The notes beneath the pieces were generated by a model. That model searched no databases. It saw only the letters and a program-made list of their open reading frames with translations, and was not told the DNA's origin. The translations under genes were made by a program, and so were the position numbers. From NCBI GenBank assembly GCA_001438005.1, contig LIBO01000067.1, positions 1-5,828 on the forward strand: a stretch of DNA of 5,828 nt. Direction: 5' to 3'. Shown here piece after piece: positions 1 to 5,057 of the stretch; position 1 is the first letter of the stretch; each line of letters begins with the position of its first letter. The stretch comes from Verrucomicrobia subdivision 6 bacterium BACL9 MAG-120507-bin52. GTDB lineage: Bacteria > Verrucomicrobiota > Verrucomicrobiia > Methylacidiphilales > Verrucolacustridaceae.

Positions 1-605
1 ATCGCCCGCGAACACAACATCTCCACCTCGGAAAGGATGTGTGTCGAAAGTAAAATCGTCCGATCCTTTCCCAGCTCCTTGATCAACTCTCGGAAGGAGC
101 GGATCTGGTGCGGATCCAAACCCGCCGTCGGCTCGTCCAAGATGAGTAGCATGGGATTGTGCACGAGTGCATCCGCCAGACCCACCCTTTGCCGAAACCC
201 CTTCGACAAGGAGCCAATGATCTTTTTGCGCACTTCACTCAGCCCACACTGATCCAACACCAGAGACACCCGATGATCGATCTCGCCCCGACTCACCCTC
301 TTCAGGCGCCCCCGATACTCCAAAAACTCCTCCACTCTCATTTCGGGATAGAGGGGCACATTCTCCGGCATATATCCGATCCGTTGCCGCACCAGCAGGC
401 TGTCTTTGGGTAACTTGGCCCCCGCCACCTCCATCTGCCCGTCCGTCGGTGGAAGATACCCCGTCAACATACGCATCGTCGTCGATTTCCCTGCCCCGTT
501 TGGCCCCAAGAAACCCACCACCTCCCCTTTTTCGACTGAGAACGTGATCCCCCGAACCGCCTCTCCCCCCGCATATCGCTTCGTTAAATTCTCAACTTGG
601 ATCAT
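1..605 (-). CDS. ABC-2 type transporter ATP-binding protein, GldA-like (C-terminus beyond the window)
   Basis: This is the ATPase subunit of an ABC exporter. It would sit on the cytoplasmic face of the membrane and power an ABC-2 type permease, which is not in the window and could lie further left. The 201 visible residues hold the Walker A motif GPNGAGKST (34-42), the Q-loop region YMPENVPLY (78-86, with Glu where Gln is usual), the signature LSKGFRQRVG (133-142), Walker B LLILDEPT (153-160), the D-loop AGLDP (161-165) and the switch His189 in STHIL. The signature SKGFRQR in place of LSGGQ, together with the 'PENxPLY' Q-loop, is typical of the GldA/NosF-like branch of ABC-2 ATPases (family knowledge). 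Start: ATG at 605-603, giving MIQVENLTKRY, the usual N-terminus. No strong Shine-Dalgarno precedes it. The gene reads off the left edge, losing probably about 40-110 residues. It is divergent from parA across 90 bp. The substrate cannot be told. Confidence 0.93.
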   Translation of the reverse strand, partial: MIQVENLTKRYAGGEAVRGITFSVEKGEVVGFLGPNGAGKSTTMRMLTGYLPPTDGQMEVAGAKLPKDSLLVRQRIGYMPENVPLYPEMRVEEFLEYRGRLKRVSRGEIDHRVSLVLDQCGLSEVRKKIIGSLSKGFRQRVGLADALVHNPMLLILDEPTAGLDPHQIRSFRELIKELGKDRTILLSTHILSEVEMLCSRA

Positions 606-650
606 ATCGAATCTTAATTTTTATAAACCTTATCCCAAAGGTCAAGTGAA
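597..650. promoter_or_regulatory. Putative divergent promoter region between the ABC ATPase gene and parA
   Basis: This is the only AT-rich block in the left part of the window and it lies between two divergent starts. The palindrome TTTATAAA at 620-627 gives a TATAAA -10-like hexamer on both strands. On the plus strand TTGGAT (597-602) precedes TATAAA (622-627) by 19 bp. On the minus strand TTCACT (650-645) precedes TATAAA (625-620) by 19 bp. Both spacings are longer than the usual 17 bp and the -35 matches are partial, so this is a candidate only. A perfect 5-bp inverted repeat, ACCTT...AAGGT with a 6-base spacer (627-642), lies just downstream of the plus-strand -10 candidate and could be an operator. 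Confidence 0.3.
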
Positions 651-695
651 CCATTCGGGAAATCCACTCGACAACTCTCCGCTCCGCCGTTTCCC

Positions 696-1466
696 TTGGG
701 TGTGCGCATCGTTGCTGTCGTGAATCAGAAAGGCGGGGTCGGCAAGACCACCACCGCCATCCATCTGGCCGCGGGGGCGGCGGAGGCGGGCCGTCGCGTC
801 CTCCTCGTCGATCTCGACCCCCAAGCTAATGCGACCAGTGGCCTCGGCCTCGAGCACTCGCCCGGCAAAAGCCTCTACCCCGTTCTCCTCGGGCAAGCCC
901 GTGCGCTCGACATGCTACAACCTTCCCGCCACCCCAACCTCCAGATTCTCGCCTCCGAACTCGACCTCGCCGGAGCCGAAATGGATCTGGCCGGAATGGA
1001 CAACCCCCTGAGCCACGTCCGCACCGCTCTCGATCCCCTGCGACTCGATCCCGCCTTCGATCTGGTCATCCTCGACTGCCCGCCCAGCGTTGGCCTCCTT
1101 ATGACCAGTGCCCTCGTCGCCGCCGAAAAGATTCTTGTGCCCGTGCAGTGCGAGTATTTCGCTTTGGAAGGGGTTGGAAAAATTCTCAACCTGGTCGAAC
1201 GCATCAAACAAGGCGGCCAAAACCCCACCCTCTCCATCCTCGGCATTGCTTTGACCATGTACGATGCCCGCACCCGCCTCAGTCAACAGGTCAGCGAGGA
1301 TTTAAGAAAACATCTGGGGGATCAGGTCATGCAAACTATCATTCCCCGCTCCGTCCGGCTGGCCGAGGCCCCCAGCCACGGCCAAACCATCTACGAGCAC
1401 GATCCCTCTGGTGCCGCCGCCGCCAGCTACCGCCAACTCACCACCGAATTCCTCGCCCGCCTTTAA
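696..1466 (+). CDS. parA: ParA/Soj-family chromosome-partitioning ATPase
   Basis: This is a deviant-Walker ATPase of the ParA/Soj/MinD class. ParA proteins bind DNA nonspecifically as ATP dimers and, with ParB bound at parS, move or position chromosome origins in the cytoplasm (family knowledge). Seen here: deviant Walker A KGGVGKTTT (12-20) with the signature lysine, Walker A' LLVDLDPQANAT (36-47), Walker B FDLVILDCPP (121-130), the switch segment VPVQCEYFALEG near 150-160, and the conserved C-terminal stretch with IPRSVRLAEAPSHG. At 256 residues it is a normal chromosomal Soj length, with no N-terminal DNA-binding extension of the plasmid type. Start: no in-frame ATG exists after the upstream stop at 624-626. 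The choice is TTG at 696 or GTG at 702, which would give MRIVAVVNQKGG; neither has a Shine-Dalgarno, and 702 fits the family slightly better. The 3' end overlaps rpiA on the other strand by 29 bp. No parB is in the window. Confidence 0.95.
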   Translation: MGVRIVAVVNQKGGVGKTTTAIHLAAGAAEAGRRVLLVDLDPQANATSGLGLEHSPGKSLYPVLLGQARALDMLQPSRHPNLQILASELDLAGAEMDLAGMDNPLSHVRTALDPLRLDPAFDLVILDCPPSVGLLMTSALVAAEKILVPVQCEYFALEGVGKILNLVERIKQGGQNPTLSILGIALTMYDARTRLSQQVSEDLRKHLGDQVMQTIIPRSVRLAEAPSHGQTIYEHDPSGAAAASYRQLTTEFLARL

Positions 1467-2133
1467 TCTTGCGCACGCCCAACGGGCCACCCACCAACAC
1501 CAGATCCGCTCGTCTCTTCCCAAAAATACCCGCACAGATCACCCCAGAAATTCCCTCCAGTTCCTTCTCTTTTTTTACGGGATCGGTAACTCTCCATCCG
1601 TGCACATCTAAAATCTCCCCCCCGTTATCCGTCATAAAATTTTTCCGCCACACCGGCCGACCTCCCCTCCGACGAATCTCCTTGGCTACCTGATCCCTCG
1701 CCATCGGAACAACCTCCAAGGGCACCGGAAATTTCCCGAGCCGCTTGACCAACTTCGACTCATCCACGATGCAGATGAACTTATTTGCCGCGGTGGCAAT
1801 GATCTTCTCCCTCGTCAACGCCCCCCCGCCTCCCTTGATCAGCCGCATCCTCCGATCCACTTCATCCGCCCCATCCACATAAACACTCACTTTTTTCGCC
1901 TGATTTAAATCCAAAACCGGAATCCCCTTCTTCCGTAAAGCTCGTTCGGACTCTTTCGAGCTCGGCACCGCCCCACGAACCCACCCTTTCTTCAAACCCC
2001 GAATAAAATACATCGTCGTTGAGCCTGTTCCTACCCCTAACACGCAACCCTTCGGCACATAAGCCAAGGCCGCTTCCGCCGCCTCTTTTTTTAACGCCTC
2101 CGGATCCACCCTTCTTTTCTGTGATTTTTCCAC
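1438..2133 (-). CDS. rpiA: Ribose-5-phosphate isomerase A
   Basis: Interconverts ribose 5-phosphate and ribulose 5-phosphate (EC 5.3.1.6) in the non-oxidative pentose phosphate pathway; a cytoplasmic enzyme that supplies ribose for nucleotides. The 231-residue product shows the phosphate-binding loop GVGTGSTT (33-40), SSKES (58-62), the catalytic DGADEVD (87-93) and KGGGGALTREK (100-110), which holds the expected general base Glu109 and Lys100. The C-terminal core ends at LVLVGGPLGV (211-220), where many family members stop; eleven more residues run into the region antisense to parA. The length is at the upper end of the usual 220-230. Start: GTG at 2133, because a TAG lies in frame 15 bp upstream with no ATG between. 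A GAGGA lies about 15 bp upstream of the GTG, too far for a good Shine-Dalgarno. The gene converges on parA with a 29-bp overlap and is divergent from larC with only 24 bp between starts. Confidence 0.96.
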   Translation of the reverse strand: MEKSQKRRVDPEALKKEAAEAALAYVPKGCVLGVGTGSTTMYFIRGLKKGWVRGAVPSSKESERALRKKGIPVLDLNQAKKVSVYVDGADEVDRRMRLIKGGGGALTREKIIATAANKFICIVDESKLVKRLGKFPVPLEVVPMARDQVAKEIRRRGGRPVWRKNFMTDNGGEILDVHGWRVTDPVKKEKELEGISGVICAGIFGKRRADLVLVGGPLGVRKIKGGRGIRW

Positions 2134-2140
2134 GAATGCG

Positions 2141-2157
2141 TCAATCTATCCTCAATC
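2141..2157. repeat. Direct hexamer repeat TCAATC x2 in the rpiA-larC divergent gap
   Basis: TCAATC occurs at 2141-2146 and again at 2152-2157, an 11-bp period, close to one helical turn. The pair fills most of the 24-bp gap between two divergent start codons, and the second copy abuts the larC ATG. Between them, TATCCT (2147-2152) resembles a -10 hexamer placed so that transcription would begin at about the larC start codon. Whether the repeat binds a regulator is inference; a 6-mer recurring within 24 bp by chance is roughly a few percent. Confidence 0.3.
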
Positions 2158-3363
2158 ATGTCCGCCACCCATCTCCATCTCGATTGTCCCTCCGGCATCA
2201 GCGGCGATATGTTCTGCGCCTCCCTGTTGGATCTCGGGGTCCCCCTCTCCCTTTTTCAAGAAGCCGTTACCTCCCTCCATCTTCCCGAAAAAGTGCTTCT
2301 CCAAACGGAACGATCAATCCGCGGCGGCCTGGCCGGCACCCGCTTTCTGGTCGAGGAACCGGGACATCATCACCACCCGCATGATCACGGCCACCATCAT
2401 GGCCGCAACTGGTCCGAAATTCGTGACCTCCTTAAAAAATCAAAATTAGCTCCACCGGTTCGTGATTCCGCCCTCGCTATGTTTCATCGCGTGGCCGAGG
2501 CCGAAGCCAAGCTTCACGGCGTACCCGTCGAGACCGTTCATTTTCACGAAGTCGGCGCGGTCGACTCGATCGTCGATCTGGTCTGTGCAGCCGCCGGAGT
2601 CCACCACCTCAAAGTCACCGAGATCACCGCCACCACTCCCGTCGACGGCACTGGAACGATCCATTGCGCCCATGGAAAATTCCCTCTCCCTGCCCCCGCC
2701 ACCGCCGAAATCCTCCGCGGCATCTCCATACGCCAGATCGATGTCCCTCATGAACTCACTACCCCTACGGGCGCCGCCATCCTAGCCCAACTCGTCAAAA
2801 AATTTGGCCCTCTCGACTCCTTCGCCGCCGAAAAGATCGGCTACGGCTTGGGTACCCGCGACCTTCCCGATCGCCCCAATGTCCTGCGGGCTTTCTTAGG
2901 CCAAAGCTCCACCTCGCAAGGAAGACGTGACTTGGTCGTGGAAATCCGCACCCACCTCGATGATATCACCGGCGAACATTTGGCCCACGCCATCGACCGT
3001 CTGATGGCCGAAGGCGCCCTCGATGCCGCCGCCTCTCCGCTGCTCATGAAAAAGGCACGCACAGGTCATCTACTCACCATCCTTGCCCTTCCTCAAGACG
3101 CCGAACGGTTGGCCTCCCTTGTCCTCCGCGAAACCACCGCTTTCGGCCTCCGCCTCGAACAAGTCGAACGCCGAACTCTCCGTCGCGAAGAAAAAAGCGT
3201 CGCCACCTCCTACGGCCCGATCCGCGTCAAGCTGGGCTACCTCGGCGATTCCCTCGTCCAAATCCATCCCTCCGATGAAGATTGCCGAAAAGCATCTATC
3301 TCCGCTTCCGTCTCCCACGCCGACGTGGCCGCCGCCGCTCGCAACGCCGCCCGCAACGCCTAA
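2158..3363 (+). CDS. larC: LarC, pyridinium bis-thiocarboxylate mononucleotide nickel insertion protein
   Basis: LarC inserts nickel into pyridinium-3,5-bisthiocarboxylic acid mononucleotide in a CTP-dependent reaction. This forms the nickel-pincer (NPN) cofactor of lactate racemase LarA and related enzymes; older annotations call the family DUF111. The 401-residue product has the family N-terminus LDCPSGISGDMF (8-19), a His-rich metal-binding stretch HHHHPHDHGHHH (70-81), the conserved VHFHEVGAVDSIVD (127-140) and TTPTGAAIL (201-209). The C-terminal LarC2 part follows a linker near 246-258 and contains DDITGE (268-273), LLMKKARTGH (295-304) and RTLRREE (339-345). LarC1 and LarC2 are one continuous frame, unlike Lactiplantibacillus plantarum, where a programmed ribosomal frameshift joins them. 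Start: ATG 2158 is the only start fitting the family N-terminus; no Shine-Dalgarno is visible. The stop overlaps the downstream DUF429 gene by 4 bp on the opposite strand. No larA, larB or larE is nearby. Confidence 0.95.
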   Translation: MSATHLHLDCPSGISGDMFCASLLDLGVPLSLFQEAVTSLHLPEKVLLQTERSIRGGLAGTRFLVEEPGHHHHPHDHGHHHGRNWSEIRDLLKKSKLAPPVRDSALAMFHRVAEAEAKLHGVPVETVHFHEVGAVDSIVDLVCAAAGVHHLKVTEITATTPVDGTGTIHCAHGKFPLPAPATAEILRGISIRQIDVPHELTTPTGAAILAQLVKKFGPLDSFAAEKIGYGLGTRDLPDRPNVLRAFLGQSSTSQGRRDLVVEIRTHLDDITGEHLAHAIDRLMAEGALDAAASPLLMKKARTGHLLTILALPQDAERLASLVLRETTAFGLRLEQVERRTLRREEKSVATSYGPIRVKLGYLGDSLVQIHPSDEDCRKASISASVSHADVAAAARNAARNA

Positions 3364-4133
3364 GTCTCTTTGGCCGCCCCCTCCTCTGGCAGGAGAATAA
3401 AACCCGTCTTTCGATCGCCAATGACCTCGCTCCGCTTCCCGCGGTGCATCCAGTGCCACACCCCAATCAACGCACAAAAAAGGGCATCCGTTCGATCCTC
3501 CACCGGCTTACTCCACTTTTTCCGCAGCAGATTCCTCGTTTCTTGATTGATCTCAAGACCTGGAAACTTCTGCCTCATCATTTTCCGCAGCAACCCCTGC
3601 AACCTTCGAAACTCCCTCCTTCGTTCCGCTACCCTTCCTCTTTTGTACTTAATGATTCTCGGCAACCCGAACAAGCGAACCATCGCCGGATGTGGATACA
3701 CCTCCGACGCCGTTTTCTTTGCTTTTCCCACCTCCCAACCAAGCAAAAAACCTTTTCGGGCAAGCAATCGGGCCACTCGGGTTGGTCGAGGGCACCGAGT
3801 CGTATTCGCCGGATGACAGGCCGCGTGCTGCCGGTGAAACATTCGGTGAGTCAACCGATCCACCGGCCTTGTCCCCGTCCGATTCGGGCAAACCAGCGGA
3901 GCATCCACCGTCATAAATATCCTCTCATACCCCTGCCCTCTTTTTTCCACGAGTTCCAACAACTCTCGATCCCCATGAGGATAGCCAAATCCCAGCACCT
4001 TTCCCTGATTCCTCTCGAACTCCAAAAAGCAGACGCCATCGTGCATTTTGTCTCCCCAGGCCAAATCCACGCCGATGAGTAGCACCTTCACCGTCCGACT
4101 ATTCCATCCGACCGACGAATGCAAAAGCCTCAT
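3360..4133 (-). CDS. DUF429 protein, predicted RNase H-like fold
   Basis: This 257-residue protein belongs to the DUF429 family (COG4923-like), which is predicted to have an RNase H-like nuclease fold but has no settled function. Visible family marks are the first strand with acidic residue GVDLAWG (21-27, Asp23), TVDAPLVCPNRTGTRPVD (75-92, Asp77), SEVYPHPAMVRLFGLP (143-158, Glu144) and VEDRTDALFCALI (211-223, Asp216). The spread of acidic residues suits a two-metal active site, which is inference. The middle (160-210) is very rich in Arg and Lys, as expected for a nucleic-acid binder but also for G-rich coding DNA. No signal peptide or membrane segment is evident. Start: ATG at 4133, first after an in-frame TGA and preceded by GAGAAGGG with an 8-base spacing. 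A GTG at residue 15 would also leave the core intact. The stop overlaps the larC stop by 4 bp. The gene is divergent from the ZIP gene. Confidence 0.85.
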   Translation of the reverse strand: MRLLHSSVGWNSRTVKVLLIGVDLAWGDKMHDGVCFLEFERNQGKVLGFGYPHGDRELLELVEKRGQGYERIFMTVDAPLVCPNRTGTRPVDRLTHRMFHRQHAACHPANTTRCPRPTRVARLLARKGFLLGWEVGKAKKTASEVYPHPAMVRLFGLPRIIKYKRGRVAERRREFRRLQGLLRKMMRQKFPGLEINQETRNLLRKKWSKPVEDRTDALFCALIGVWHWMHRGKRSEVIGDRKTGFILLPEEGAAKET

Positions 4134-4183
4134 TCACCAATCCCTTCTCGTCATAAAATTTCTAGTTGCTAAGGTGATTTCAT
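4134..4183. promoter_or_regulatory. 50-bp divergent gap between the DUF429 gene and zupT, with both ribosome-binding sites
   Basis: This gap must carry signals for both divergent genes. On the plus strand AAGGTGA (4171-4177) lies 6 bases before the zupT ATG, a good Shine-Dalgarno. On the minus strand GAGAAGGG lies 8 bases before the DUF429 ATG. The centre (about 4151-4165, CATAAAATTTCTAG) is the AT-rich part and the likeliest place for -10 elements, but I cannot define a convincing -35/-10 pair on either strand. No clear Zur- or Fur-like palindrome is visible. Confidence 0.4.
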
Positions 4184-5026
4184 ATGGAATCTGGCTCTTT
4201 TTGGATCGCTTTCGGCCTGACCCTCTTCGCTGGCATGGCCACCGGTATTGGGAGCGTGATCGCCTTTGTCGCCAAAGAAACCAATCACCGTTTTCTCTCC
4301 ATCTCCACGGGATTCTCCGCTGGGGTGATGCTGTACGTCTCTTTTGTCGAGATCCTGCAAAAAGGGGCAACTTCCCTGACGGAGGTGTACGGCCCCATCC
4401 AAGGAACTTGGATGAATGTGGGATTCTTCTTTTTTGGAATCCTCCTCGTCGGCTTGATCGATAACTTCATTCCCGAAAAACAAAATCCCCACGAGCAGCC
4501 TACCCCCTCCGCTTTGGCCCCGCTTCACTCAGACCACCCCAAAACCCAACACCACAGCAAACAAAAGCTGCTGCGGATGGCCCTCTTCACCGCATTTGCC
4601 ATCGCTCTCCACAACTTTCCCGAAGGCCTCGCCACTTTTCTTGCCGCTTTAGAAAATCCCAAGATCGGGATCGCTATCGCCGTGGCCATCGCCCTCCACA
4701 ACATCCCTGAAGGAATCAGCGTTTCTGTGCCTCTCTTCTACGCCACCGGAAGTCGCACCAAGGCCTTTACCTACTCTTTCCTCAGCGGACTGGCCGAACC
4801 CGTCGGCGCGGCCATCGGTTACTTCGGCCTGCGGATCATCTTTGGCGGCGATATCCCGAGCCAAGTGATGGGTGCATGTTTTGCCGCCGTCGCCGGAATC
4901 ATGGTCTACATCAGCTTGGATGAACTTCTCCCGACCAGCCGCGCTTACGGCAAAGGCCACGACAGCCTTTTAGGTCTCGTCGCCGGCATGGCCGTGATGG
5001 CCCTCAGTCTTTTGCTCATGAAATAG
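4184..5026 (+). CDS. zupT: ZIP-family divalent metal transporter (ZupT type)
   Basis: An inner-membrane importer of Zn(II) and probably other divalent ions; E. coli ZupT also moves Fe, Co, Mn and others (family knowledge). The 280-residue product has about eight hydrophobic segments: near 6-29, 38-58, 77-95, 130-155, 160-183, 193-219, 227-246 and 261-279. The ZIP metal-site motifs are complete: HNFPEG (143-148) on segment 4 and HNIPEG (172-177) on segment 5. GLAEPVGA (202-209) and LDELLP (245-250) are further ZIP/GufA-subgroup marks. The loop between segments 3 and 4 (about 97-128) is polar with five His (H103, H115, H118, H123, H124), as in many ZIPs, where it may sense or buffer metal. Start: ATG 4184 with AAGGTGA six bases upstream. 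It is divergent from the DUF429 gene and convergent with serS, 22 bp away. The metal specificity cannot be read from sequence; the symbol follows family resemblance. Confidence 0.92.
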   Translation: MESGSFWIAFGLTLFAGMATGIGSVIAFVAKETNHRFLSISTGFSAGVMLYVSFVEILQKGATSLTEVYGPIQGTWMNVGFFFFGILLVGLIDNFIPEKQNPHEQPTPSALAPLHSDHPKTQHHSKQKLLRMALFTAFAIALHNFPEGLATFLAALENPKIGIAIAVAIALHNIPEGISVSVPLFYATGSRTKAFTYSFLSGLAEPVGAAIGYFGLRIIFGGDIPSQVMGACFAAVAGIMVYISLDELLPTSRAYGKGHDSLLGLVAGMAVMALSLLLMK

Positions 5027-5039
5027 GGGGCGACCCGCC

Positions 5040-5057
5040 ATCGGGATCCTACCCGAT
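5040..5057. terminator. Small inverted repeat at the zupT-serS convergent junction, possible weak bidirectional terminator
   Basis: ATCGGG (5040-5045) and CCCGAT (5052-5057) form a perfect 6-bp stem with a 6-base loop, spanning the serS stop codon at 5051-5049 and lying 14 bases after the zupT stop. No T-tract follows on either strand, so it does not meet the usual intrinsic-terminator pattern. It is recorded because it is the only stem-loop I found at any of the three convergent junctions. Confidence 0.22.

Noticed and set aside
875..1286. Minus-strand open frames inside parA
   Set aside because: They are antisense shadows of a clear ParA coding sequence and have no recognisable protein features.
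1570..1576. T-run after parA as an intrinsic terminator
   Set aside because: No GC-rich stem lies directly upstream; the nearest small hairpin (GCCC-AAC-GGGC at 1477-1487) is about 80 bases away. The run encodes Lys-Lys in the RpiA stretch VKKEKE on the minus strand.
1148..1693. Plus-strand open frame of 181 codons across the parA-rpiA junction
   Set aside because: It overlaps parA in another frame and is antisense to rpiA. Its product is Pro/Arg/Thr-rich with no motif, while both overlapped genes are certain.
2362..2403. CAT/CAC-rich stretch as a simple-sequence repeat
   Set aside because: It encodes the His-rich metal-binding segment expected in LarC and is not a perfect tandem repeat.
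3834..3841. GTGAAACA resembling half of a parS site, of interest because of parA
   Set aside because: The other half (TGTTTCAC) is absent next to it, so there is no 16-bp palindrome, and it lies inside DUF429 coding sequence.
3282..4082. Plus-strand open frame of 266 codons opposite the DUF429 gene
   Set aside because: The opposite strand encodes a recognisable DUF429 protein with conserved motifs. This frame's product is low-complexity (Pro, Arg, Ser, His) without any family mark and overlaps the end of larC. It is explained by the C-rich plus strand.
4134..4177. TCACC...GGTGA inverted repeat across the zupT-DUF429 gap
   Set aside because: The arms are only 5 bp and 34 bases apart, flanking bases do not pair, and one arm is part of the zupT Shine-Dalgarno.
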